Counted from the stretch's first letter, positions 46,346 through 56,711 are shown. The stretch: DNA of 64,000 nucleotides from Lepidonotus clava (GCA_936440205.1 OW387149.1:15582114-15646113), one strand, 5' to 3'. Numbers and translations: made by a program. The notes: generated by a model from the sequence alone, not told the origin.

Positions 46346-47060
46346 ATATAACTCGACGGAGAAATGAAAAACCTTTCTGTTGATTATAGCATGTCTTTAT
46401 CTATACCTTATTCCAACATGTCTTAACGTTATGTATGTGACGTCGCATATACTAGGTAGTTTTTTTTTACACAACATAACAGCTGAATAAGATAAACAAT
46501 GTACGCGGCAACTATCAAACCTTCTATAAATTCCCATTTTCATATACTACTAACATTTCAGAATCAATGCAGGCAATAACCCCTCTGCGCTATAGTGAGC
46601 CGCATATACATGTGCGCGATATTGTGTATGCAACGTCGTTCATATGGGTAATGAACAGTCTGTATATATCATGCCTCCTATATCAGATGTACCTGACAAG
46701 TATCAAAGTATTAATTGCATCGTTTAATAAGTATATGTATATATAATATATATGCGCGGTCGTTCTATATCCAAATTCTCATTTACATGTCAATGATGTT
46801 ATGCAAATATGCACCCATATGAACGACGTCGCGTGCATATGGTATGCAATGTGCGTGACAAGCCAAAAACATCCCACTTTCTGTATACTTCTTACACTAT
46901 TGTAAATTGTGTTGTCCATAATTAAGTCAAAATACGTGACCATCCCTTAATTCCCATTTCCATGTATTGCTTAGATGCCGCGTGTATAATAAAATCAATT
47001 CACGCGACAATGTCCCATGAAGGTATATTATTGTGAAAAAAATTTAGGCACCGTCGAGTT
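46346..47060. mobile_element. Possible old TIR or foldback element
   Basis: AACTCGACGG near 46346 faces CCGTCGAGTT near 47051. Inside, CAACGTCGTTCATATGGGT at about 46632 is matched by the inverted ACCCATATGAACGACGTCG at about 46814, and several ATATGCGCG/CGCATAT words recur. The edges are uncertain and the interior is worn. Confidence 0.4.
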
Positions 47061-47063
47061 GGG

Positions 47064-47346
47064 TTAAGGGCACATTCGACTATGCAGTGGAGGACCGTTT
47101 GTGGTGGCCTGTTCAGACACCGCAAGTAATTTGCGGCTCAGATATAAACATGTTGGTTTCTGCCACCACAAGTGTTCCATAGAAAACCTATTTAAAATCA
47201 TTTGCGGTGGCAGTTGCATTGACCCAATGCAAGTACCAACGCAAGTAGATTCCTATATTCCACCTAGCGGTGCTTTAAACACCCCTAATATGGTGAGAAA
47301 CACTGCAATTACCAGTAAAACACCCATAGTGGAATATGGGCTTTAA
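47064..47346. mobile_element. Family N TTAA element, copy 3
   Basis: TTAA bounds both ends. The left end reads GGGCACATTCGACTATGC and the inverse of the right end is AGCCCATATTCCACTATGGG. The interior contains ACATGTTGGTTTCTGCC as in other copies. Its right TTAA is also the left TTAA of the next element. Confidence 0.75.
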
Positions 47347-47569
47347 GCCCCATACCCACTAGGCGACTTTAACGGCAATGGGCAACGGGCAACTGGGATT
47401 ATCGGCCAATTTTTATGATTGCCTGTAAGTAGGGTATACCATATTGAAATTTGTGTGTTTGATATGAGTCAGTGCTTAAATCGGCCCATTCTTCTTGTAG
47501 AGTCGGCCGATTTTAGTGTTGATCAATCGGCCAACTCTGTAAAAGTTGCTTAGTCGGTATGGGTCTTAA
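47343..47569. mobile_element. Family M single-arm TTAA element
   Basis: TTAA lies on both sides of GCCCCATACCCACTAGGCG and its inverted, slightly changed partner (CTTAGTCGGTATGGGTC). Interior words AATCGGCC and GTCGGCCGATTTTAG match the arms of 29096-29730. It shares a single TTAA with the preceding family N element. Confidence 0.75.
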
Positions 47570-47822
47570 GTCAGTGTGACTGGGGCTTACATCTGCGCAT
47601 GCCTACCAATGGCCTGGTACGAGGCCTAGGCCTATATCTGATGAGAACAGATCACCTGCCGGCTCATGGGCCTATACCTATCGTCACCATCCTATGAAAA
47701 CACAATATCTAATTCAACATTAATCAGACTGAGACCAGGCCTCACTTTCATATCTCAGTTTTAACTTTGCCCTCTAGGGGTCGCTGGTGTATAATCCATC
47801 ATCTGAGACATCTCCATCCATC

Positions 47823-47869
47823 ATGGCGGCGCCCATCAATGCCACTTCCGGTAGGTCCAGTCCCCGGAT
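47823..47869 (+). CDS. Candidate first coding exon of a host gene
   Basis: An ATG in strong Kozak context (A at -3, G at +4; ATCATGGCGGC, also a YY1-type site) opens a frame reading MAAPINATSGRSSPR. It runs into GTAAGT, a consensus splice donor, at 47870, leaving phase 2. An ETS-type ACTTCCGG lies inside, and a CTCF-like CCTCTAGGGGTCGC lies about 50 bp upstream. This arrangement is common at housekeeping promoters. No following exon was identified, so the product is unknown and the call rests on signals alone. A coincidental match is possible. Confidence 0.3.
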
Positions 47870-47870
47870 G

Positions 47871-49478
47871 TAAGTTTCAAACCTTGATCAATGTTGATGC
47901 CCCCATCGCCACCTCTTGATTAACTTACCCCTCTTTTTTAGCTGTTTTTGCCCAACCAAGTCTGTCCTCCTCATAAAAGAGTTGATCATAAAACTGAATT
48001 ATTGAGTTAATTTTCATGTAACCTAACTGTGATAAAAAGGAGTGGGTGGTGGGCATAGAATACAAGGAGAAATCGATGGCGCCCTTCAGAAAAGAAAGTA
48101 CACGCTGGGTGACACTGTGCAACGTAAAAGGAGAGATATGAAATTGCCGAACTTGTAAAGTTCATACACCTACATCTTTGCAATTCGTCACTTTCGTGAC
48201 AGGTTCCCATTTTGCAGAATAGCCTAAGTGCAAAGAGGAGGTTCAGATAGTCGTGGACGGATACAGGGAGGGGGGTGCAGAGGGCCCTGAAAGCCCCCAG
48301 TGCCATGTGTGTGCGTCATTGTTAGGTATATTACATAAAAAAATTAAAATGCTCACAAAATATTAAGGAATGTATCATCAGTCAGATTCAGTGTCTAGTT
48401 TAATATGCTTTTTGAATTTTATCTCTATCTGCATCGGTTCAAGAGTTAGGCCTACAGCCAGTTATACATGGTACTCTGGTTTTGCCATGTCAAAATGACA
48501 TCTATATTTAGAAGGCTCACTGTGCAGCTCGAGGGTAAATTACAAAGCAAAACTATATGTCATTTTGAAGGGAAAACAATGTAGATAAATATCTTGCAGG
48601 TTCATCAAATATTATCTTGAGCGTACATCTTCATTTTATAAGTGAAAAATTCGGTCACAGCTTTTACCTCAAAAACAGGGGACACTTTTTGATGGAAAAA
48701 CTGGTGCAATGTAATATACCTATCATTGTATGACGTTTTAGTATACTTCACCTACATAATTATCTGCTTCTCGGGGTTCTGATCCCCCTGCCCCCCAGGT
48801 TGAACACAGTGTGTTTGTTTATAGCTCTCCTTGTTACAATGAGATGTTATATAGCTAGATAGAAGAAATAGCTAATGACATAAATGATGATGTGCCTACA
48901 ATAATATACCATTGTAGTTGCTTATTGTAGACCCATCATTATTATTAAACTCTAAAAAGGCAATGTAAAAATGATGGCTGAGAGTTCGATCTGTTTTGGT
49001 GTTAGTTAACAGCCAGATTATCACTAAGTAACGTGAATAAATTGCCGCAAATGTCCCCGTGCAATTTATTTAAAAACAGAGAGTGTAATATATGACCTTA
49101 GTGATGTCTATCAAGGGTGGATTCAGAGTAGACAGTGAAGTTTGTTTATCCAATTTATATGCAGTTAAAATCTTCAGTAAAGAGCCACCAGTTTGACTTA
49201 ATTGATGATGATATCTGCTTTTATCTAAAGCCAGACTTTATGAGCATACACATTAATATCGCCATACAGCAATATTTTAGTAGTGATTGATCGATGAAGC
49301 ACTAAAATACTAGTTATATCTACTTCCACCATGCTAAATTACGGACTTACATGAGGACCTGCAGGTAAATCTGCTACATCTAGAGACTAATGGTGTGATT
49401 TAACTTGTGATAAACAAATGACTCACTTTCCTATCGAAATGGATGACCCAATTTTCTACTTGGTTACTGACAACCTGC
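47871..49478. other. Unassigned sequence downstream of the candidate exon
   Basis: No further exon or repeat is recognised. At 48250-48300 GGACGGATACAGGGAGGGGG resembles a hAT-type end fragment. Confidence 0.35.
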
Positions 49479-49950
49479 TTAAGGATAGACAACACCTCTT
49501 AGTGTGCAATTCGCAGTACTTTTTTTAAATAGGTATATATTACTTCATGCTCATAGCATCATTGATGGTTCTTATATAATTAAAAAGCCTCTTTACAAAC
49601 CTATCTACCCATATTAATCATATGACAATACATGGGTGCATACTTCTGAAGCTTAGCCAGGAATTGAAAAATTGCATTTTTAACTTTTATTTTTTTGACA
49701 AGAATATCTTGCTTATAACTAAACATAAATGCATGAAATTTTCAGAGTCAACAGATAACATTCAGTTGGACGGTAGTGTCTCAGAATTTCTATTCAGGTC
49801 CTACAGCTAGTTCTTGTTAAATCAAATGTAGAAATTAATGTTGAAAAAAATATAAAAAAAGTTTCCCGTTTTTTGCAATAAAATAAAAACTATGACCTAA
49901 ATAAAAGAAATTGAGACACGCTTCCCTCGAGAGGAATATTATGAACATGT

Positions 49951-50300
49951 ATAAATACAGTACGTTACATAGGGAGGATAAATAATACGGTGACAAGGGA
50001 GTGCGCAAGATGACGGCGTCTTGATGACCGCCCTTTATTACAAAAAAAAGATTTTAGTTCCTGAGCGCAGTGGACCGTCCTGTTTGGGGGAGCAGTGGAA
50101 AGTAAGGTCAGGTGATCCTCCAACCCAGACTGAACACCCCAGGTGGCAGGAGGGTGAACTGGGTTGACTGCAGCTCCCCCTATTTATAATGATATACATT
50201 ATATATATATATCATCCCATAAATACAGTACGTTACATAGGGAGGATAAATAATACGGTGACAAGGGAGTGCGCAAGATGACGGCGTCTTGATGACCGCC
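49951..50300 (-). repeat. B1-A2-B2 terminal repeat block of the Ngaro-type element
   Basis: Two identical 82-bp B repeats (50219-50300 and 49951-50032) surround the 172-bp A2 repeat (50049-50220), whose partner A1 lies at 54839-55010. B1 and A2 abut with a 2-bp overlap, and 16 bp separate A2 from B2. In this group such repeats let a circular DNA copy be rebuilt for recombinase-mediated insertion. Confidence 0.93.
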
Positions 50301-50575
50301 AAGTCCCAAGAACAATCCAAGATAATTAAGTAGTAGTAGTGGAACCAAGTCCAACGAATAATCCATGATAATCCATGATAATGCTAGATACTGGAGCATC
50401 ATACAGTAGATTAGAAGCGCACATAGTTCAAACCGTTAAGCAACCCAAAGAAGATCTCCTCTGACGGGATTAACCCAGTAACATCGAGGATAATCCATGA
50501 CAATGATGAAGTCCGAAGGATAAGTGCGCGTAATGGATCCTACGCAGCACAAGCACTGATCCATGACAATGATGA

Positions 50576-51580
50576 TCAACACGTATACGATTCCAGTCCC
50601 CGAGAAACTTTGTCCTCGATAGAAATTTTGCGCTCAAGTGGAGTTACTAGATAAAGGAGAACAGCAAGGGACTTCCAGTCCCCTATGCATTTGATGTCCT
50701 CCAGGGGAACTCCCAGTTGGTGAAGGTAAGCCGCCCCACTACGACGCATGGAGTGCAGGCCTACATCCGCTGGATTTAGTCCAATCGCGGCAACTGAGTC
50801 TTTGAGAAATTTCAGAAGAGGCTGGTAGGTTAACGGCACCGTCTTTTGGCCTGACGATATGTAAAATAACGGACCATGAAGAGGGGCAGGGCACGTAGAA
50901 AAATGGTGTCTCAGCATGGAAACAACACAAAACGCTTTGTTGTCTACCAGAGACAAGGGGATCTCCAACACCCTTTCCTTGTGCTGAATAGTTTTAGAAG
51001 ATCGGACAGTGATCAAGGCTCCTTCCTCAGTGAAGGCTACGTCCGCACGCTCCACTATATGATCAGACACCAAGTGCGGATCAGACACAATGTTTGATTT
51101 CCTTAACAGGGTGCGAAAACTAAACATCAGGGCACACCACATCGTCATGACGTCTTCTGTAGAAGTGTCCAGTATCTTATAAATCTGTATCATTTGGTCT
51201 GGATGAAGCGGAATTTTCTGCGAAACATGATCGCCTAACATACGTTTGATACCTGACATTACCAGCTTGATGAGGAAAGAATCACGGAAGTTGACCGTGT
51301 GTCCGTAAAACTGGTGTAATTTAGTAATAGCGGATAGATAATTGTTGACTGTAGAGTACTTGGAAGACCTTGATTGGAAGACCAAGAATCTACTCACAGT
51401 CTGATGAGAAGCTGGTAGAGGTGACAATGCGTTGTCTTGGCAGAATTCAATGAACCGTTTCCACTGCGAATTGCGTGTGCGTAGAGTGGAAGAGGCCCAG
51501 GCAGATCCTATCGCTCCTGAAACTTGCTCATCCAACTCCGCTAGGTTCACTGCAACAGATATCATAATTAGCAATGTCAA
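50576..51580 (-). CDS. Tyrosine recombinase of the Ngaro-type element
   Basis: A 334-residue protein with an N-terminal SAM-like core-binding half and a C-terminal catalytic half. The HxxR box is visible as HSMRR and the terminal tyrosine lies in a following LLYL block. In DIRS-order elements this enzyme replaces an integrase and inserts circular DNA by recombination. The frame overlaps the end of the reverse-transcriptase frame by about 50 bp, a usual layout in this family. Confidence 0.9.
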   Translation of the reverse strand: MTLLIMISVAVNLAELDEQVSGAIGSAWASSTLRTRNSQWKRFIEFCQDNALSPLPASHQTVSRFLVFQSRSSKYSTVNNYLSAITKLHQFYGHTVNFRDSFLIKLVMSGIKRMLGDHVSQKIPLHPDQMIQIYKILDTSTEDVMTMWCALMFSFRTLLRKSNIVSDPHLVSDHIVERADVAFTEEGALITVRSSKTIQHKERVLEIPLSLVDNKAFCVVSMLRHHFSTCPAPLHGPLFYISSGQKTVPLTYQPLLKFLKDSVAAIGLNPADVGLHSMRRSGAAYLHQLGVPLEDIKCIGDWKSLAVLLYLVTPLERKISIEDKVSRGLESYTC

Positions 51581-53498
51581 CGAGGGATGATTCAGCTTTG
51601 ATCCGAGATAACCAATCTGCTACAACGTTACAATCCCCTTTGATATGTCTAGCAGTGAGGTGTATGTTAGAAGTAACACAAAGCCAGAAAATGTTGCGCA
51701 AAAGTTCCATGGTTTCCCAGTTTGTGCTAGTGCCAGTGTTAATGCAGTGCATCACTTGAGTGTTGTCGGTTCTACAGACAACATGGACGTTTTCCCACAG
51801 ACCTGAATATCTTAGTAGGCAAAGATATACTGGGTACATCTCCAATACATTAATGTTCAGCGTGGATGTTTCAACGTTGAGCCAGTGACAGTGGGGGGTA
51901 AACAACCCTAGAGCCAGACTAGGGATAGCATCCGAGGAAAAGAAGCCTGCTTGCCAATCTGTACCACACCATATTCCATAGCCTGTCAGTGAAGAGTCTG
52001 TGAAGAACTCCGGACCCTGACCATAGTTGTAGGGCACGCAGCAAGCTTTACCATTGAAGACTTTAGAAAAGTCTGACCACCATTTTAGGTCGGCATGAAA
52101 TCCTTTGGACAAGTTTATACGGGGATTTTTCCCGTTCAGCTTCTTAAGCAAGTCTATCACTCTCCTGGAGAAGGTACGGCCACCTTTCACTACCTTTGAA
52201 CAATGGCTCAACACGCCACATAACCGTTGGAGTTGCCTTTTTGTTGCTCTTTTGCGGCCTTCAAAGAAACGAATCTCTGAATGTAGCTTGTCCAACTTGT
52301 CAGTAGGCAAGGACAGCTCCATGGAAATACTATCAAAGTCAATGCCCAAGTAACGCGTTTTGGTTGACGGAGATGTACACTTTTTCCAGCTAATGAAGAA
52401 GCCGAGGCTAATAAGAAGGCTAATGAGTTCAGTTTGGACACGCTGACACTCGTCATAAGAGTCTCCGATGACTATAAAGTCATCTAGATAATTCACTATC
52501 TTGAAATAACCTCGACGGTTCATACATCTGACGATGAAGTTACTAATATGAGTAAACAAAAATGGGGCATTTCTGACTCCAAAACAAACCCGAGTGTCCA
52601 ATAAATAGGTTGGAATACCATCAATAACCCACTGTAACCCCTGGAATTCCCAATGTGCGGGGTTAATCGAAATCGAGCGATAAGCAGAGGCAATATCTAT
52701 GGTAGCCATATAGTCACCCGGGGATAGCAAGTCCACCACATCATCGACCGACTTATAAGTAAAGGTTGAAACTGTTTCCGACATAAAGTTGTTAATAGAG
52801 ATGCCTAGCGGCCGCTTGCAGTCGGTAATCGGCCTAAAGCCACCAGTTCCTTTGGGAACAGCCCCTACCGCGTGAACACAATGTGGTTTATCATCAGTAA
52901 TAATGAATTTTCCCTCCTGCAACTCCTTGAGGATTAAATCATTAATGTAGATAAAGGCATCTCCATGCAGCACGGACGAGTAGTTGTCACATTGATATGA
53001 AGGAATGTCATCAGAAACATTGACAATGTGAAAACCATTGGTTACTCCGAAGGTAAGATAATCCTTTAACCCAATGTCATTCTCAAACGATAATTCATAC
53101 ATCCAAGAATCAATGTTCATCTGAGAATGAAGACCCCCGATCATGTGCTTAGCAGTACAGCTATATAGGGGAATAGTGTGTAGGTTCTCTACATGTGTTA
53201 CAGGAACGTAACCAACCGTTAAGTATTCAGGGGAAAAAATACTTGTATTCAAGCCCGCTGGACTTGTGCACTCACACAACGGGTCGCTGACCAGTTCATT
53301 GTGTAATTGATCCTCGCTGACGACTGACTGTGTTGCACTTACATACTCACATATAGGGTCGCTGACCACATTGCCGTGTAACCGATCACAGCCGCTGGCC
53401 GATACAGTTGCGTAATCTGTGGTGATTGGTTGTTGCGGAGCTTGTAAGTGGGATGTCGGAGAGGCGACCCAATGACCCAGTGGCGGTGGACCAACCAC
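51528..53498 (-). CDS. Reverse transcriptase and RNase H of the Ngaro-type element
   Basis: A 656-residue frame. The N-terminal third is not assigned, but it contains a twice-repeated VSDPxCE word. The central part is a reverse transcriptase with a YLDD catalytic box, and the C-terminal part is an RNase H-like domain (FFTDSS, then LEMYP and RTDNT blocks). The RT is of the type shared by DIRS and LTR elements rather than LINEs. Confidence 0.92.
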   Translation of the reverse strand: MVGPPPLGHWVASPTSHLQAPQQPITTDYATVSASGCDRLHGNVVSDPICEYVSATQSVVSEDQLHNELVSDPLCECTSPAGLNTSIFSPEYLTVGYVPVTHVENLHTIPLYSCTAKHMIGGLHSQMNIDSWMYELSFENDIGLKDYLTFGVTNGFHIVNVSDDIPSYQCDNYSSVLHGDAFIYINDLILKELQEGKFIITDDKPHCVHAVGAVPKGTGGFRPITDCKRPLGISINNFMSETVSTFTYKSVDDVVDLLSPGDYMATIDIASAYRSISINPAHWEFQGLQWVIDGIPTYLLDTRVCFGVRNAPFLFTHISNFIVRCMNRRGYFKIVNYLDDFIVIGDSYDECQRVQTELISLLISLGFFISWKKCTSPSTKTRYLGIDFDSISMELSLPTDKLDKLHSEIRFFEGRKRATKRQLQRLCGVLSHCSKVVKGGRTFSRRVIDLLKKLNGKNPRINLSKGFHADLKWWSDFSKVFNGKACCVPYNYGQGPEFFTDSSLTGYGIWCGTDWQAGFFSSDAIPSLALGLFTPHCHWLNVETSTLNINVLEMYPVYLCLLRYSGLWENVHVVCRTDNTQVMHCINTGTSTNWETMELLRNIFWLCVTSNIHLTARHIKGDCNVVADWLSRIKAESSLVDIANYDICCSEPSGVG

Positions 53499-53618
53499 AG
53501 GTACGCCGCGTAGGTGGGAAGTTGACCCATCGGTGGTACCGCTGGCACCTTTAGAACAAAGAGGATCATGGTCAATGTTAATGACAACATTATCAACACC
53601 AATGGCTTGTGACGAAAG

Positions 53619-54788
53619 TCAGTCTGATGATTTCTCCTGACAGCCATACGCTCTGTGTTTACCACCACAAGAACGGCAGACATGCTTCTTTGAACATGAC
53701 CCAGTACACTTCTTGAAATTGTATGAATAACAAATCTCGTCTGGGAACCCGTCCGGCACAGAACCTGGCTTGCTAGAGTCCTCCGATTTATCAGACCCCT
53801 TCTTAGACCACTTGCCTTTTTTCGCAGATTTTTCCTTCGTCTTGGGAGGCACCAAGTTACCCGCATGGAAGTTTGAGGCCACGCCCAACATGTCTCCCAC
53901 ATTGAAAGTGTCCTCATCTCCTGTAATTACACTGGTCACAACATGCCTATCGTAATTAACATAGGCTGATTCCACAAACTGGGAAGACATGGCCTGTTGC
54001 GCGACAAACTTGCAATGACTAATGTAACCCGCATGATCGCCACCTACTTTGATCAAGTGTTGTAATACACAAAACCACCCATACACAAGTTCGCGGTAGG
54101 ATAATTTGGTGTGATCAATTTGTTTCAAGGCTGTACCACCCCGTATATGTTGAACGTAATATTCGGGTTTGAAGTGCATACCTTGTAATTTCTGCGATGT
54201 AGTGGTGGGGTCGACTGCAATCGATAACTTCTCTAAAGCCTCGGTTAAAGGCCCTACCACGGCCTCAGCTGGCGAAGGCTCATCATCATCGTCACGGCCC
54301 CCAGGAGCAGGAGGAGGTGAAGGTATTACCTTAGGTCTAGCGCCCGTACCTGCGTAAGCACCGAGACCACTACCCTGTTTACCTGCACCCATGCCGGCGT
54401 CAGTGGGTGGTTGAACACCCCCCGCTCCTCGACCGGGATGAGCACCTGGCCGCTGGCCTGGCAAAGTAGACGAGTCTAACTTACTTTCCAAGAGTTCCAA
54501 ACGATGAATAACACTCTCCATCCCTGAAAATTGTTTCTTTTCCTCACGAGAAGAAGTGAAAGCCTCTTCCAAGAAACGTAGGTAACCAGGGTCTCCCCGG
54601 TCGGGAAAGTCCCCAACTACAGGTTTATCCTCCATTGATATTGCAGAAACAGCTAGCCGGCACTTCGTGCCAAATGGCGGCCTGTGTATGCCAAAACAGG
54701 CACTGCAATGTTTAAGAGAACGTAGCTTGCAGAATTTACCAAACGGGGGAAGATGAAGCCCCTTACAGGAAGAACACTGTTTTTGCAT
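53619..54788 (-). CDS. Gag-like protein of the Ngaro-type element
   Basis: A 389-residue frame beginning just inside the A1 repeat. Two cysteine-rich segments lie at the N terminus (CSSCKGLH, then CSACFGIH), and a CCCH-type plus knuckle-like cluster at the C terminus (CSKKHVCRSCGGKH). A proline- and glycine-rich linker sits between residues 110 and 180. Such nucleic-acid-binding proteins package element RNA. The assignment rests on position and zinc-binding pattern. Confidence 0.8.
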   Translation of the reverse strand: MQKQCSSCKGLHLPPFGKFCKLRSLKHCSACFGIHRPPFGTKCRLAVSAISMEDKPVVGDFPDRGDPGYLRFLEEAFTSSREEKKQFSGMESVIHRLELLESKLDSSTLPGQRPGAHPGRGAGGVQPPTDAGMGAGKQGSGLGAYAGTGARPKVIPSPPPAPGGRDDDDEPSPAEAVVGPLTEALEKLSIAVDPTTTSQKLQGMHFKPEYYVQHIRGGTALKQIDHTKLSYRELVYGWFCVLQHLIKVGGDHAGYISHCKFVAQQAMSSQFVESAYVNYDRHVVTSVITGDEDTFNVGDMLGVASNFHAGNLVPPKTKEKSAKKGKWSKKGSDKSEDSSKPGSVPDGFPDEICYSYNFKKCTGSCSKKHVCRSCGGKHRAYGCQEKSSD

Positions 54789-55400
54789 GAATTACACATA
54801 CATATCCGTGATATCCGTGATATTCCATGAAATTCCCTAGATTTTAGTTCCTGAGCGCAGTGGACCGTCCTGTTTGGGGGAGCAGTGGAAAGTAAGGTCA
54901 GGTGATCCTCCAACCCAGACTGAACACCCCAGGTGGCAGGAGGGTGAACTGGGTTGACTGCAGCTCCCCCTATTTATAATGATATACATTATATATATAT
55001 ATCATCCCATTCCAAATTTTGAGTAAATTCATTCAATAGTAAGTGAGAAACCACTGTTCAAAATATAAAAGTGAAAAAAATAAATCTTCGCAAATAAATC
55101 CTTAAGTTACAAAACTTTCAAAATATACTTTATATCATGAGATATAGAAAAATAAGGGCTTTGATTTGACATATAAATCATTAGTGTGGCTTTAAAGGGT
55201 AGGGCGCCATGCTCATTTTGCCAAATGGACTTGGAGAGGTGTTGTCTATCCTTAAGTTTCTAGTTCCTAATTGACAAAACCACTTCTAGATTGGAATGTT
55301 TAAATGGTTATAAAGAGAAAAATATATCCGATTTATGATTTAAATTGTGTTTTTTTTATCTGATACCAACAAAGGAGAATACTTTTTGTTTTGCGCATAT

Positions 55401-55576
55401 CAGGGGCAGATACAGGATTTTCAAAAGGGGGTCAGCGAATAGGCTAAATTCTAAAATGACATGCATTTGCGTGCAGGTGCAGAGCATTTTCCCCTCTTTT
55501 GGTAGTTTAGGCCTAAGGGGTCCATCAAAAGGGAAGGGTTGAACCCCCTGGACCCCGCCTCCATGGATCCACCCCT
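55401..55576 (+). mobile_element. hAT-like element, copy 4
   Basis: It runs from CAGGGGCAGATACAGGATTT to GGATCCACCCCTG, the best-preserved ends of this family. The interior (GGCTAAATTCTAAAATG, TTTGGTAGTTTAGG) matches the copies at 4004, 36486 and 37687. No clear 8-bp duplication flanks it. Confidence 0.75.
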
Positions 55577-55774
55577 GCAATTATATATCCTGGATTATAT
55601 TTATTTAGATAGTCTATAAGTATTTAGACATGGGCGGTGTCGCATTCCAAAATACGTGACCTTTGTAATGTATTACATTGTTCTTTCTATTCCAATTATT
55701 GTGGATAATCCCCTTTTCTTTGCAGGTCATTCTCTACTACCAGACACTCCTAAATAACCAAAGTAAGGTACCAG

Positions 55775-56074
55775 TAAAGCCCTAATTACACTTGCGTATG
55801 CATTGGGTCGCGTTGCCCAATGCATAAGATTCACGTTATCAAGTGTAATATACCCTCTATTAAGGGTATATTACACTATGCTTTGACCAAACGCGACCCA
55901 ATGCAAAGCATATTATACTATGCATTTCAATTTGCTTGGGTCACGTTTGACGCCTTGGCTCGCGCTGGGTCACGTTTTTTACAAACATGTCTGTAAAACA
56001 TTATGAATCCCTCGCATTGGCCAACGCGACCCAACGAAATGGTCCCCCGACGCTTAGTGTAATATGGCCTTTAA
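55775..56074. mobile_element. Pair of family P TTAA elements sharing one TTAA
   Basis: A short element (55775-55863) and a longer one (55860-56074) meet at a common TTAA. Their ends are TATATTACACTATGC-like and its inverse (GTGTAATATACCC, TTAGTGTAATATGGCC). Both interiors carry GCGACCCAATGC or CATTGGGTCGCG words in both orientations. The ends resemble those of families M and N. Confidence 0.75.
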
Positions 56075-56426
56075 AGTACTGCCAGTAGTCTAAAAAACCA
56101 TCCCCCTTATCTTGTAAACTTCCACTTACATGCCTACTTCAAATAGGCATGGACAATTTATGGCAATGTTGTGTGCTGATAGAAACGTACTTGGATTATT
56201 ACCTGTTTTTACCCCATTGCCTCAGGCCTTACTTAGTAAATGGAATGATTACCAGGTGTACCGAGCAGCCTGCAATAAACTTGCATGCAGACGGTCTGCA
56301 AGTACCGTTATTTATCATACCCTTGGGCGATACAGGTTTAGTAGTATAGTTAAAGAGTTTAATGCATCACTGAGACAGGCAGAGGGGATGCTGATGTGTT
56401 ATGACGCTGGGATGTTATACAGTTAA
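56075..56426. other. Unassigned sequence
   Basis: No convincing gene is seen. A 98-codon frame at 56130-56426 runs up to the next element and has no known domain. Confidence 0.3.
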
Positions 56427-56711
56427 TCAAGGCTATATTCCACTATACGGTATTTGCTTGCAGCACCATGAAAAGATGCAAGCAAACTGCTGCAAACCTG
56501 CTTGCGATAGGGTGCCAAAAGATGGAATATAGGTCCTCGTGGCACCTGCTTGCGGCACCTGCTTGCGGCACATGTTATTCTATATAGGTTTTCTATAGTT
56601 TACTTGTGGTACCAGATACCAACATGTTGGTATCAAAACCACAAATTGCTTGCGGCACCTAGAAATAACGACTGCAAATGCGACCTACCGCAAAGTGGAA
56701 TATAGCCTTAA
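56427..56711. mobile_element. Family N TTAA element, copy 4
   Basis: The TIRs are GGCTATATTCCACTATACGG and AGTGGAATATAGCC. TTAA stands at the right edge and TCAA at the left. Internally GCTTGCGGCACCT is tandemly repeated near 56545-56575. It aligns with 25196-25468 throughout. Confidence 0.8.

Larger units (their letters stand above)
49951..55010 (-). mobile_element. Ngaro-type (DIRS-order) tyrosine-recombinase retrotransposon
   Basis: The element reads on the minus strand and has the split direct repeats of Ngaro/PAT-type elements. A1 (55010-54839) is followed by three coding regions, then B1 (50300-50219), A2 (50220-50049) and B2 (50032-49951). Both A copies (172 bp) and both B copies (82 bp) are identical by eye. 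The coding order is gag-like, reverse transcriptase plus RNase H, and tyrosine recombinase. No methyltransferase domain was recognised, which favours Ngaro over DIRS1-like. The element looks whole and recent, and lies inside an older TTAA element. No target duplication is expected or seen. Confidence 0.92.
49479..55255. mobile_element. TTAA-bounded TIR element, split by the Ngaro-type insertion
   Basis: TTAAGGATAGACAACACCTC at 49479 is repeated exactly, inverted, ending at 55255. Removing the retroelement at 49951-55010 leaves a TIR element of about 715 bp with no coding frame. The TTAA edges suggest a piggyBac- or Kolobok-type MITE. Perfect 21-bp ends indicate that it is not very old, though older than the insertion it carries. 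Confidence 0.8.
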
